From assembly GCA_973895155.1 (NCBI GenBank), contig OZ316892.1, positions 1 to 64,000 of the forward strand: DNA of 64,000 bases, in the 5' to 3' direction. This stretch comes from Marsupella aquatica (Eukaryota; Marchantiophyta). Below are positions 12,259-24,339 of this stretch, in pieces. Position 1 is the first letter of the stretch; every line of letters starts with the position of its first letter. The notes beneath the pieces are model-generated. The model was not told the origin of the DNA. It saw only the letters and a list, made by a program, of their open reading frames with translations, and did no database searches. The translations under genes and the position numbers were made by a program.

Positions 12259-13378
12259 TGTATCTCATTTCCCACGTCCAAAATTGAATGGTGACACATT
12301 TGATGCTAACGGAGTTTAAAGGTTTCAACATGAAAGCTATGGGAGTCTACGGTTTAACCGGAAATGTTATGGGAGCCTCCACTTTAACCGGAAATGTTGT
12401 GGGAGTCCATATGCTGAAACTTGGAGACATACCATGTATCGCATGTGAGACACAGCCTTTACATAAGAGTGTTGTATGGTGGGTTGGACAGTGAAGGCGA
12501 TTTGGGTCCTAGGAGTGTCTGAATGGAGTTGCAACACAGATGGAGGTGAGTAGCAAGGCATGGATACCGCAACCATGGATGTTGTACAGAAGAGAAGCTC
12601 CATCACTGCACACTCAGCCTGAAACCATGCCACGCCACTGCCACCAGTAAGCATAAAAAATGCAACCATTCGGAAATGCCTTCGCTCGAAGACTGCATCC
12701 GACAGTGAATGACTCTAATCCATCACTTGCTGCAATTATTGACGATGTCAGTACGCCATCCAAGCGATGCAAGATTCAAGATGCAGATTGAAGGGAATTT
12801 GGAGGTGGCGAGCACAGTCAGGACCAGATTGAAGGCCAGCGACAGGAATTCTCGAAGGCCAATGCTTCCCGACCAAAATACCGACCCAACAATAATGCAG
12901 AAGGGAATTTGAAGGTGACGAGCACATTAAGGAACCAGATTGAAGGCTGGTACAAGAATTCTAGAAGCATTGACCAAGCTTTGTTTCCTTTGTATTTCTC
13001 ACGAACCCAAATTGAATGGTGACACTTTTGATGCTAACGGAGTCCAATGGTTTCAACATGAATGTTATAGCTGCAAAAGACATTTATTGGAAATGTTATG
13101 GGAGTGCGGGACTACAAGTGAGTCACAATGAATGCTAGTGGTGTATGAACACTTAAAAAATAATGTTATGGGAGCCTACGGCAACCACCCGTAAGTCACC
13201 CTAATCAATACTAGTGGAGTTTAAAGGTTTTGATAATAATGTTGTGGGAGTCCAAATAATGAAATGTTGAGACCGTGCACTGCATGTAGGAGACCATGCA
13301 CCGCGGTCCCTAAATACCCTGAAATGGCCTGAAGACCGGCCTCATTGCACGCGCTGTGCAGAGAAGATATATACAGGA
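12259..13378. repeat. Duplicated block, left copy
   Basis: 12259-13145 closely matches 15691-16725. The following 13050-13378 part matches 15164-15500. Together the copies flank the 121-bp satellite and C-rich array. Within it the coding-like segment at about 12650-12790 (ATIRKRLRSKTASD..) has a frameshift and only one repeat unit, unlike the right copy. Probably an untyped repetitive element. Confidence 0.75.
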
Positions 13379-14290
13379 ACCCCTCCCCCTCCCTCACCCC
13401 CAGCTCGTTACACCCCCAATGCTCAATTAGGGTTGCACACGCCCCCATGTGCACGCACCCCCAAAACTGGGGGCCACCCTCACCCTCAACCCCCATGGAA
13501 CCCCTCCCCCACCCTCACCCCCAGCTCGTTACACCCCCAATGCTCAATTAGGGTTGCACACGCCCCCATGTGCACGCACCCCCAAAACTGGGGGCCACCG
13601 TCACCCTCAACCCCCATGGAACCCCTCCCCCACCCTCACCCCCAGCTCGTTACACCCCCAATGCTACATTAGGGTTGCACACGCCCCCATGTGCACGCAC
13701 CCCCAAAACTGGGGGCCACCCTCACCCTCAACCCCCATGGAACCCCTCCCCCTCCCTCACCCCCAGCTCGTTACACCCCCAATGCTCAATTAGGGTTGCA
13801 CACGCCCCCATGTGCACGCACCCCCAAAACTGGGGGCCACCCTCACCCTCAACCCCCATGGAACCCCTCCCCCACCCTCACCCCCAGCTCGTTACACCCC
13901 CAATGCTACAGTAGGGTTGCACACGCCCCCATGTGCACGCACCCCCAAAACTGGGGGCCACCCTCACCCTCAACCCCCATGGAACCCCTCCCCCACCCTC
14001 ACCCCCAGCTCGTTACACCCCCAATGCTCAATTAGGGTTGCACACGCCCCCATGTGCACGCACCCCCAAAACTGGGGGCCACCCTCACCCTCAACCCCCA
14101 TGGAACCCCTCCCCCACCCTCACCCCCTGCTCGTTACACCCCCAATGCTACAGTAGGGTTGCACACGCCCCCATGTGCACGCACCCCCAAAACTGGGGGC
14201 CACCCTCACCCTCAACCCCCATGGAACCCCTCCCCCACCCTCACCCCCAGCTCGTTACACCCCCAAAAGCTACAGTAGGGTGGCACTCGC
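13378..14290. repeat. 121-bp satellite array
   Basis: Seven full, nearly identical 121-bp units start at 13378, 13499, 13620, 13741, 13862, 13983 and 14104, with a partial eighth from 14225 that decays into 14400. Each unit is C-rich (AACCCCTCCCCCACCCTCAC), contains TTAGGGTTGCAC, and has a short inverted repeat (CCCCCAAAACTGGGGG). The overlapping 114-aa ORFs that step by 121 bp come from the period, not from coding. Confidence 0.95.
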
Positions 14291-14448
14291 CCCCTGGTAC
14301 ACGCACCCCGAAAATTGCGGGGTACCCCCACCCCTAGCCCCTCCAAAATGCGCACACAACAAACTGGGGGTCAAACTCACCCCCAATATTCAATAATCAT
14401 ACCAGTACTTAAAAAACTGGTATGCCACATGTGAAAACTGGGGATGAC

Positions 14449-14520
14449 ACTCTAAACCCTCAACCCTCAACCCTCAACCCTAAAAACCCTCAACCCTCAA
14501 CCCTCAACCCTCCTCCCACC

Positions 14521-14551
<31 letters not shown>

Positions 14552-15152
14552 CTCCCAACCTCCCCATCCCAACCCCAACACACAACTCCCTAAACACCAC
14601 ACTCCTCTCAACCTCCCCATCCCAATACCCTCAACCCCCCTCACTCTCAACCTCCTAAACCCAACTCAACACACACCTCCCCCAAAACACTCCTCTCAAC
14701 CTCCGCATCCCAGCCCCACAACTCCCTCAACTTCCCCAACCCATCTCCAACACACAACTCCCTCAACCCCCCACCCCCCAAAACACTCCTCTCAACCTCC
14801 CCATCCCAACCCCAACACACAACTCCCTCAACCCCCCACACTCTCAACCTCCTAAACCCAACTCAACACACACCTCCCCCAAAAACACTCCTCTCAACCT
14901 CCCCATCCCAACCCCACAACTCCCTCAACCCCCCACCCCACACACCTCCACCAAAACACTCCTCTCAACCTCTCTATCTCAACCCCAACACACAACTCCC
15001 TAACCCCCCCACACTCTCAACCTCCTAATCCCAACTCAACACACACCTCCCCCAAAACACTCCTCTCAACCTCCCCATCCCAACCCCAACACACAACTCC
15101 CTCAACCCCCCACACTCTCAACCTCCTAATCCCAACTCAACACAGAACTCCC
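14449..15152 (-). repeat. Telomere-like C-rich array (CCCTCAA units and longer derivatives)
   Basis: It begins with CTAAACCCTCAACCCTCAAC and tandem CCCTCAA heptamers, a variant of the plant CCCTAAA telomere repeat. It then passes into longer units of about 65-115 bp such as CACTCCTCTCAACCTCCCC and CAACACACAACTCCCTCAAC. It ends with ACTCCCTAAACCCTAAAG at about 15145-15164. The G-rich complement is like the array at 52.02-52.31 kb. Confidence 0.85.
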
Positions 15153-15505
15153 TAAACCCTAAAGCTGCAAAAGACTTTAATTGGAAATGTTATGGGAGTG
15201 CGGGATTACAAGTGAGCCACCATGAATGCTAGTGGTGTATGAATACTTCAAAAATAATGTTATGGGAGCCTACGGTAACCAGCCGTAAGTAACCCTAATC
15301 AATACTAGCGGAGTTTAAAGGCTTTAATAATAATGTTGTGGGAGTCCAAATGTTGAAACGTCAAGACCGTGCAGTGCATGTAGGAGACCGTGCACTAGGC
15401 TCCCTGAAATGGCCAGAAGACCGGCCTCATTGCACGCGCAGTGAGGAGAAGATATGTACAGGCCTCATTGCACGCGCTGTGCAGAGAAGATATATACAGG
15501 CGTAG

Positions 15506-15589
15506 GCTGAGGAGCAGCAACAACGGGAGGAAGCTGAATTACAACACCTGGCATTACGGGCCCAAGAGTTTGAGGCGGATCGGGTATAG
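15506..15589 (+). pseudogene. Gag-like coiled-coil peptide remnant
   Basis: A short frame reads AEEQQQREEAELQHLALRAQ then EFEADRV and a stop. Such Glu/Gln/Arg-rich helices occur in retroelement gag proteins and in many coiled coils. With only 27 codons no family can be named. Confidence 0.3.
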
Positions 15590-16008
15590 ACCCGAGTGTG
15601 GATTAGCATTGAGTCTAGAAAGTAAATAATATATCACAACTGTACAGAGTGAATTAGTTCTAATCAGGAAGCCTGGTCTTCTTTAATTTGTATCTCATTT
15701 CCCACGTCCAAAATTGAATGGTGACACATTTGATGCTAACGGAGTTTAAAGGTTTCAACATGAAAGCTATGGGAGTCTACGGTTTAACCGGAAATGTTAT
15801 GGGAGCCTCCACTTTAACCGGAAATGTTGTGGGAGTCCATATGCTGAAACTTGGAGACATACCATGCATCGCATGTGAGACACAGCCTTTACATAAGAGT
15901 CTTGTATGGTGGGTTGGACACTGAAGGTGATTTGGGTCCTAGGAGTGTCTGAATGGAGTTGCAACACAGATGGAGGTGAGTAGCAAGGCATGAATACCGC
16001 AACCATGG

Positions 16009-16428
16009 ATGTTGTACAGAAGACAAGCTCCATCACTACAAACTCGGCCTGAAACCATGCCACTGCCACCAGTAAGCATAAAAAATGCAACCATTCGAAA
16101 ACGCCTTCGCTCAAAGACTGCATCCGACAATGACTCGAATCCATCACTTGCTGCAATTATTGACGACGTCAGTACGCCATCCAAGCGACGCAAGATTCAG
16201 GACCCTAAACCACCAGTAAGCATAAAAAACGTAACCATTCGGAAACGCCTTCGCTCAAAGACTGCATCCGACAATGACTCTAATCCATCACTTGCTGCAA
16301 TTATTGACGACGTCAGTACACCATCCAAGCAACGCAAGATTCAAGACGTAGAAGGGAATTTGGAGATGGCGAGCACTGTAAAGGACCACATTGAAGGCCA
16401 GCGACGGGAATTCTCAAAGGCCAAATGA
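16009..16428 (+). CDS. Hypothetical ORF with a 48-residue internal duplication
   Basis: Not recognised. The ORF contains two nearly identical in-frame units of 48 residues (144 bp; units start at 16066 and 16210), each reading PPVSIKNATIRKRLRSKTAS, then DNDSNPSLAAIIDDVSTPSK, then RRKIQD, with few changes between units. The basic KRLRSK and SKRRK runs look like nuclear-localisation signals, and the DNDSNPS segment looks disordered. The homologous segment of the left block (about 12650-12790) has one unit and a frameshift, so the duplication arose in this copy or was lost there. It may be the relic of a transposon-encoded DNA-binding protein, or a chance open frame in a repeat. The codon at 16009 sits in repeat DNA, so the start is uncertain. 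Confidence 0.35.
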   Translation: MLYRRQAPSLQTRPETMPLPPVSIKNATIRKRLRSKTASDNDSNPSLAAIIDDVSTPSKRRKIQDPKPPVSIKNVTIRKRLRSKTASDNDSNPSLAAIIDDVSTPSKQRKIQDVEGNLEMASTVKDHIEGQRREFSKAK

Positions 16429-16730
16429 ATGCTTCCCGACAAAAATACCAACCCAACAATAATGCAGAAGGGAATTTGAAGGTGACAAGCACATTAAGGA
16501 ACCAGATTGAAGGCTGGTACGGGAATTCTAGAAGCATTGACCAAGCTTTGTTTCCTTTGTATTTCTCACGAACCTAATTGAATGGTGACACTTTTGATGG
16601 TAACGGAGTCCAATGGTTTCAACATGAATGTTATAGCTGCAAAAGACTTTAATTGGAAATGTTATGGGAGTGCGGCATTACAAGTGAGTCGCCATGAATG
16701 CTAGTGGTGTATGAACACTTAAAAAAAAAT

Positions 16731-17530
16731 TGTAGAAGAACAGTAGGGTCTTTTGAATCCAATTTTTGGAATATTCCATCTTTATAGGGGTTAATTTTAT
16801 TTTTTTAAACTTTCATTTTAGGGGGTCCAAGGCCTAAAAACATCGCAGGTGATGGGGAGGTCCCCATATAGTGAGACCCCCGAGGCTGTGCGGAGAAGAT
16901 ATGTACAGATTGCCTCAACAATTTAAATTAAGAGGACTTGTGATGTTAGACACGCCCATGGAGGAGTTGCGAAGTGAAGGTGGGCAAAAGGAGAGCAAAG
17001 GAGAGCAAAAGGGTGAAATAAGGGAAGAAGACACACAGGGTGGGGTCTGATGGCCATGGAGTCGGTCATGGGTGGAGGTGTGGGCAGTTCATCGGGCAGT
17101 TAGGCGCTGCCACGGTCTGGCCAGTGTGGAGAGGCCTGGGAAAGGAAGGGGAGAGGGAGAAAGGGTAGGACAGGTATTTAAGAGGGATTGAAGAGAGTCA
17201 AGAGGGGCCAAGACTGATAAATAACCACCATTGGCCTCCATACATGCAACAACCAACCAAGCTTCCTTCCCCAAAGGAAGAAAAGCCCCACCACACAATC
17301 ACCAACCAAAAAACAAATATGACCTCTTAAAAAACACAAAATGGCAACAAACGTTCCAAAAACTGTCTCCCCACCTCCTAAAAAACATTAATATGGAAAG
17401 AGGGAAAACCTTTCCAAAAATGAAAAAAAATAACTCACTTTGGTCATCCGCCTTTCTCCATCCCTAGCCATCATGCTATACCTATCTGATTAAGTGTAGG
17501 CTGTACCTATATAACTTGCACATCCTGTAC
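16731..17530. other. Non-coding stretch
   Basis: No supported gene. Purine-rich sequence at 16960-17180 (GGAGAGCAAAGGAGAGCAAA) gives minus-strand ORFs with no recognisable domain. Confidence 0.5.
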
Positions 17531-17532
17531 CA

Positions 17533-17800
17533 CTATCAAATGTACTCATATGAATTGTACTAACTGTCTACTCTTGAGACAAGTACTCTTAATAAACATT
17601 TGCTTTGGTTTATAGCTTGCCCCCATTTTCAGATAATTCACTCTATCAAATGGACTCATATGAAATCTACTAGCTACACTTGAGCCACATACTCTTATAC
17701 ATTTGCTTTAGTTTATAGCCTGCCCCATTTTCAGATAATTCACTCTATCAAATGGACTCATATGAATTGTACTCATTACACTTGAGAGGCCTCCGCATAC
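17533..17800. repeat. Tandem repeat, about 102-110 bp, three copies
   Basis: CTATCAAATGGACTCATATG recurs at 17533, 17643 and 17745 with shared CATTTGCTTT.GTTTATAGC and CCCATTTTCAGATAATTCAC between. Confidence 0.8.
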
Positions 17801-18189
17801 TTAGAAATGGACTCATATGAATTGTAGAGAACAAATGAGAAGGATATCATGGATTCACTCCAAAAAGCTAGTTTGTATATGGACCACATAGTACTCTTTT
17901 TGGCTGGATTGAATATTATAGAGGTTAAGATAAGATTAAGAATCTGAGAGAATAAATTTGGAAACCTATGATGGACTCCCTCCAAAAGCTAGACTGTAAA
18001 CAAAGGAGTAACTGTCTCTGTTTTGGCAGCATTGGAAATTATTGTGGTTGATCTATGTTTGGTTAGACTAAAGGCCCAAATAATTGTCCTACCAACTAAG
18101 CCTAGGAAAAGCATACACTGGGACAGGGTTATAAGACTTCTCCTCTCTAACTTATGAATTCCTGGTATTTGAGAAATAATTGGCCGTGG

Positions 18190-21100
18190 TGGGTGTGAAC
18201 TTTGAGTCGCCACCTTCCCCATCTAAGGAAAATACAACTCAAGTTGAAAAACATCGAGAAAATGATGGTCCACATTGATTTCTCTTTGTAAGTTTTCGCA
18301 CCTGCAATTGATCTGAAGCCAATCAAGAATGCGTTCTTGACTTTTCGGCGATGGGAAGTCTTCCTAAAGAAGTTTGTACAGAAATATGTACCAATGAGAG
18401 AGAAGCGGAATTGATGCTCAGTCCAATAAATATAGTGAAAATATTCCCACGAATGATTACAGGCTAGTATTCGCACTGCTCTTGCCATCAAACCTGTGGG
18501 ATATATATCATTGCTTCTTGTTCGGTGCTCCGTGAGATACCATGTACAACTCGACTCCCGACGTCGATGCTCTTTGAGAACCAATTTGGATTTCCATTAG
18601 ACCTCCGCAGCTTCTTGCTGGCTAGTGAAGACCGCGAAGTTACAATGCAGTTATTGTACGTAGAGCCTTAAGATTGTCATGGCTGAAGTTTCCAGACTTT
18701 AAAACGGTATGTTCCACTCCCCCGGTAAGCTTCTCTAGCTGCTTTACTTTGTTGGTTTGGTGACCATCGACAACAAGATGTGAGCAATCCGACGTTTTGC
18801 AACTCCATCATTAAGTTAGAAGACAATTGCTTGCGTTTCCTCTGATAGTTGTTCAATTCGTAAGTGGCTCCTCCCATGAGTAGCGAACTACCTACCTTCA
18901 AGGTATCCCAAAAATCTAACTCTGACTCTTAGGCAGTCTATCCAATCATGTAAGGCTACCAGTAAACAAGACTTCAATTATTCTCTTGGGAGCGTTTAGG
19001 GTGCCATCCGATCCAGCCACCGACCTTGTTACCTCGCATGACGAAACCTACAAGCTCGCAACCCCGATCCACATGGCTGCGGAGTCCGATTTCAGTTGAA
19101 GATTTCATTCCGATTTCATTCCGAGGTGATCTAAAGAAATCTGTGATAATTGGCTTCACCGGCATAAAATAGTCATAGAGAGGCTAGATCGAACGTCCTT
19201 ATGGCTAAGTTCAATGGCGCAGCGTAAGCAAGTCTGTCAAAAGTGTCCACTGATTCATCCAGTACGTGTAGCTCGTCAATTAATGTCTGCGTAATTAAAA
19301 TCTACATTTCTTAGGATCTCCTTGCAACTTAACCAGTTACAGACGCTTGATCACACAAAAGAAAGCATACTCGCGTGCTTAACTCCATCAAATTCTGCCC
19401 AGTGATCTGAAGGCCCACTCTGCAATTTAAGTTTCTTGATATCGCGGACTCATCGACTAAAAGTGACAGTGCCTGTGCGATAACCGGCCAAACATCACAG
19501 AAGGCAGCCAATTCTATCCATGAGATGATTCGAAGTAGATGTGCGAACTCCAGTGTTGATGAAACAGCTGAAATGATGTCAGGACAAAACGTAGTTAAGT
19601 AACTTAAGGAGCCAATTTGGAAAGTTGCGCCAAAGGACACATTTCTGGAGACATTGGATCATAACATAATTCTGCAAATTGCAGTTATGAACAGGATACA
19701 ATCTTGACAAGGGGCTGCACAAAACATTTTGTATGAGTTCCTGAATTTCTTGATCGACAACTATGCGTCACAACTACAAATACCTTCTGAATAACTCGAA
19801 GTGCAAGTGTATGCAAAGTTGATGGTACAGTCATATCTTGCACAACTGCAAAAACTCCCTCGAAGATATTGTCGCTAGCTTCTATACCGCAGAATACTTG
19901 TGGGACCAACTTGCTTAAACATTTCAGAGCTACAGCACGGACATTCATTCAAGGGTCACCGGCAATATAAGTAGGTAGGACATCCACCTGAAAGTACCAG
20001 GAAGTATTTTAGTGAAGCTTAGCCTTACAAATTGTCAATGTGGCTCAATTGGAAGAGTATAACGGAAAATCGTGCTATATGGGAGAGGCGAGTTGTACCT
20101 GGTTCCCCATAATAACACTGGACCCAGCGGCAAGCATTGTGAGAGATACGAGCATAGTGTTACAATCTCATCAAGAGGGTATCTTAGCAATATGCACCTT
20201 CCCATCTGCAGGTCGGAACGTCGAACTTAGCACCTTTCTTTCCATCACTTACATATTACAATTTTCCACGTGAGCCACTCTAAAGTACACCTTGCAAAGC
20301 AAAGAAGGCAAATTCTTTTAACATCCGTGAGGTCGCACATCACAACAATCCAAACTACACAAAGACCTAACCCAGCTGAACCGGTTCCAATCTCACCAAA
20401 GCTGAAGTATGGTAACCAAAACAAGAAACGTAGCCCTGCCATGTCCCCGAGAAGTTTAGTCTGGGCACAGTACTGACCTCAAAAGCTTGCAGAGAAAGCA
20501 CAGATGAGTTACCAAGCCTGGCAAAGAGGCGAACTGCCAACACTTTCACCTTAGCGTACATTCTCTGGTCCCTCGTAGAGAACCCATCCTGACAAGACAA
20601 GTCTTATCTCTGTCATTTCAGAAAATGCACGTCAAGTGTTAGGGGGTGTCGAGTATGTTATATTACAGCAATTTTTTTGTGAATTCTTCACTTTCAGGAT
20701 GGTTTTCAAGTAGTCTATACTTTCGTACCAGGAACATCTCTGCCTTCTTTCTCGATTGAAGGCGGACCACTCCGGTGGTAGATGCACACATGTCACCTTC
20801 CACTCTGACTGGTTTGTCAACTTCCTCTGACGTACTATTATCAGGAGCTCTGTAAAATGATGCATTATCCTCAACTGCTACTTTCTCTAAGCTCTTGCTC
20901 TCTGTTTCATGCAATTGCTCTTCATTCCTATCTACTAGTTCAGCATTCCCATTCACAGATCCTAGTCTACTGCTGCCATTCTTCTTCACGGTTGGTTTAT
21001 CAGAGATTCCATTTACATGACCGAAAGAAACATCTGCTTGTTGTGGTCGCTTACGAGCCTCTAGGACGTCCGCCCTTGGAATGCCTGGACTACTCGGGGT

Positions 21101-21214
21101 CCATCTATTTGTAGGTCCAGCAATATTTCCATTCAGGAGACCCAATCCATTGCTTGGCGGGGATGAATTCACAATTGGTTTACCTATCCTATTAGAGAAA
21201 AACATTGCAGGCAC
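18190..21214 (-). pseudogene. Unidentified gene remnant, possible HEAT/ARM-repeat protein
   Basis: Several minus-strand stretches look coding and run in one direction. The largest begins at ATG 21214 (MPAMFFSNRIGKPIVNSSPP) and covers 183 residues of low-complexity, disordered-looking N-terminus ending in a helix (RLQSRKKAEMFLVRKYRLLE). Further down are helical segments: RMYAKVKVLAVRLFARLGNS (about 20.5 kb), NVRAVALKCLSKLVPQVFCG (about 19.9 kb), a Leu/Ile-rich stretch at 19.4-19.6 kb and DWLQINCRCENLQREINVDH (about 18.3 kb). Alternating amphipathic helices suggest a HEAT or ARM solenoid with introns between the pieces. Some pieces are interrupted by stops, so it may be dead or partly mis-read. 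I cannot name the family. It follows the receptor-kinase relic on the same strand. Confidence 0.35.
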
Positions 21215-21239
21215 CTTACGCCGCTTATTTGCACATCAC

Positions 21240-24037
21240 CTTAAACCGTTTAGGGCTTTGTGATGTGCAAATAAGACCAAGTTTGATGATGGGAAGAACT
21301 TCGTCTTCAGGGAAAAGGCGAAGCTTCGGGTCAACACAGAAAAGGACCCGACCTTCGTCCAGCAGAGCACGAACAAAATCACACAATATTACAACATCAT
21401 CTTCCATATACTCTACGGGCCGTCTTCCTGTAACAAGCTCCAGTAGCAAAACTCCAAACCCATACACATCGCACTTCTCTGTAATTTTCAGGCTTTGACA
21501 TGCAAACTCTGGTGCCATATAGCCCAAGGCACTCTGCATTTTACTGCTCATCACGTAGGAGTCCAGCTTTGGTAGAAGCTTGGCGAGAGAGTAATCTGAT
21601 AGACGTGCCTCGTACTCTTCATCGAGTAGAATATTGGGATTTCACATCGTAATGTCGTAATGTATGAGTTGTGGGGTACATCCATGGTGAAGGTGAGCAA
21701 GCCCGTTAGCTGTACCTAGGGCAATCTTTAAATCTCATGCGCCAGCTCAATGGGGGCTCATCTTCTCGCCTTTCGTGCAGTTGGCTGTACAAGTTACCAT
21801 TCTGGAGGTAGTCATAGACCAGAAGCTGTAGTTGCTCTGTCCAGTAATAGCCTTGCAAGCTTACAAGATGTGGGTGCCTAACATTTCCGAGCATATGAAT
21901 GACCTTTTCAAAATCGTCGCGGGTCTTAACAAGCCTCCCCACCATCAGCTTCTTCATAGCAACAGTCTCGCCATGCGCCAAAACGGCTTTGAACACGGTT
22001 CCAAAACCGCCCCTGCCAATCTCACAGTCTTTGTTGAATATTGCGTGTGTGCTTGTCATCCAGTAATCCGACTTGGGGTCACTTTTCCGAGTGAACATCA
22101 CCAATTTCCCCATTGCCATCTCAGCGGTATTTGGAGATTGAGGATCGCTGTCGACGGTGCAGACATTCAACCTGCGCCTCGTCTGGGTGTACATGTTTAA
22201 TAGAGTGACCATAATCACTCCCAAAGCAATAGCCGCTGCAGCCGAAATAGACGTAATAGCCGAGACGCTCAATATAGTCTGACTTCTCTTGCTCTTGAAC
22301 AGGGGAGAGAGGCCTCCTGGCTGTGAATTCGGGTCGTTTGGATTTATGATGAGTGGGTTGGGAAATGTTGAACACGAGAGGTTGATAGCTGATCCACAGA
22401 GCCCCGTATCCTGGTCAAACACAGAGGTGTTCGTATGATTAAAGACACCACCAGTGGGTATAGGACCCTGCAATTGATTATGAGAGACGTTTATCGCTTG
22501 AAGATTTTGCAGTTGGCCCAGATCGTCTGGTATCTGTCCCGTAAAGAAATTGATCGAGAGGTCCAGAAACTCCAGGTTTACGAGCCGGCCTAATTCGTTC
22601 GGAATCGGTCCTGTCAAATTGTTTTGAGCAATATTCAAGTCTACAAGAGAAGTCGCATTGCCAAGCTCGCCTGGCAAGGAGCCATTGAGAAAATTGCCAT
22701 TAAGCCGCAATATTTGAGTTGAAGGAGCGTTTCCTAAGCTGGCGGGAATGGTGCCGATCACATAGTTGTCGCTGAGGTCAAGGACAGCCAGAAAAGGCAG
22801 AGAATCGAAGTCAATTGGAACATACGACGCTAGCATGTTTCCGGATAAGCTCAAATAGTGGAGGCTGGAGCAGGACGAAAGATTGGGGGGAACAGCACCG
22901 GAAAGGCCATTGTGAGATAGGTCCAGCCACTGTAGATTTTGACAGCCGCCATTTGAAGAGTAATCGGGAACACCTCCAGTGAAGAAATTGTTGGACAGAC
23001 GGATCACCCGCGGAAGAGTAGTCAGCTTGAGGGGAATGTTCCCAGTGAGGTTATTCCAACTGAGGTCGATGGTCTCCAGCGTCTGCAGGGACCGGAAAGA
23101 CGAAGGGATCTGGCCTCCAAATTGGTTCCCAGCCAAATTGAGCGATGTCAAACATATCATGTTGAAGAGCCAAGACGGGATGCTACCGGATAAATAGTTC
23201 CAACCCAAGTCAAAGTACGGAGAGAAACCTCAAGTTGCCCAGCTGGAGTGGCAGCTCGCCAGAGAAGTGGTTCGAGTTCAGAACGAGTTCCTGCAGGAGC
23301 CCACAGTTGCCAAGCTCTGAGGGGACTTGCCCTGAAAAGCCATTTCCCTGGAGACTCAGGGAAGTCAGATTGGTCAAGAAACCAACACCCACTGGAATTT
23401 GGCTTGAGAGAGAATTGTAGGAAAGGTCCATAGTTTGCAAACCTGCCAGAGAAAGAATTAGAAGAGAAGTTCAGTTCCTGCAGTTCCAAGCAAGAGCCAA
23501 CAGAGAGAGGTATCGGGCCCTTAAGCCGGTTATTAGCCACAGAGATGTACCGCAAGCTCTGGCAATCGTTTGAAAAGATCTGCGGAGGGAGTGGTCCCGA
23601 GAGACCATTATTGGACAGATCAAGGGAGTAGAGGCTTCCAGCATTGCCAAATTCAGACGGTATGGTACCGCTGAGGGCGTTGTGACTAAAGTTCATCGAT
23701 CCCAGCTTTGGAATCTGGGCAAGCTCTGGGTTGATGATGCCGGAGAAGTTGTTATAAGCCAAGTTGACACTCTCCAGCTAGTCTAGCTTCAGCAGAGCTC
23801 TCCCGATTGACCCCAAAAGAGAGAGTCCTACCAGATTCAACTGTGTGACTCTGCCACTGCTCGGTCTGCAGATAACTCCGTTCCACTTGCATGGGTTGGA
23901 GTCGTTGTCATTCCAAGAACTAAGCACCGAGTTGGGATCGCTTGAAAACAAGCAGAGCCATTACATCGTCGCTGATGAGCGGCACTGCCCCTGTGCTTGC
24001 CACTCCGCCAAGAAGTAAATGCACCAGACATGAAACC
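21240..24037 (-). pseudogene. LRR receptor-like kinase pseudogene (PXC2/IRK-like)
   Basis: Plant membrane receptor kinase: signal peptide-like LVHLLLGGVAS (about 24.0 kb), LRRNT-type SVLSSWNDNDSNPCKWNGVI, some 17-20 leucine-rich repeats (LxxLxLxxNxLSGxIP), a membrane span (SVSAITSISAAAAIALGVIM), then a kinase domain with the glycine loop EIGRGGFGTVFKAVLAHGE and VAMKKL. Wording such as GYYWTEQLQLLVYDYLQNG fits the PXC2/IRK group, many of which are considered catalytically weak. The HRD position reads HYD and the DFG position reads DYS. It is broken: a frameshift near the signal/LRRNT join (about 23.95 kb), TAG after ALLKLD (about 23.78 kb), frameshifts near 23.44 and 23.22 kb, another near 21.71 kb, and a stop before NPNILLDEEYEARLSDYS. 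The kinase C-terminal end is missing after KLGLICTSQ. Confidence 0.9.
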
Positions 24038-24339
24038 CATAGCTAGCCTCCAGTCGCTGCCCGGACGTTTTTACAATGCTGTGAAATAGGTGAATACGGA
24101 GACCTCCGAGCAATAGGACGTGATTTCCTCAAGAGCGCCATTTCTGCGTTTGTTGATGACTCTCTCATGATTGGATCAAATGATCCCTCATCAGCTGCAG
24201 AATTGGCAACAAGCTGCTGTGGCGCTGCTCTCCTTTGTACTGCGCGTGGGAAGACCGAAATCTAGCGACATTTTCAAACCATGTATTGTGCAGCCGTTAT
24301 GAGCAACTCGCATCCTTTGCTCACGAATTAACTGTCTCC

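Larger units (their letters stand above)
15164..16730. repeat. Duplicated block, right copy
   Basis: 15164-15500 repeats 13050-13378, and 15691-16725 repeats 12259-13145, with a segment unique to this copy between them. The short motif TGCACGCGCTGTGCAGAGAA occurs in both copies and again here (15429, 15468). No terminal repeats typical of a named element were found. Confidence 0.75.

Noticed and set aside
13378-14290. CRISPR-like periodic array
   Set aside because: Units are contiguous 121-bp copies without unique spacers, in eukaryotic DNA; a satellite, not CRISPR.
13345-14337. Series of overlapping 114-aa proline/histidine-rich ORFs
   Set aside because: They step by exactly 121 bp, the satellite period, and repeat the same peptide in rotating frames. 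They are a by-product of the satellite.
20036-20110. tRNA-like start TGGCTCAATTGGAAGAGTA
   Set aside because: Resembles a D-arm but no T-arm or complementary acceptor stem follows.
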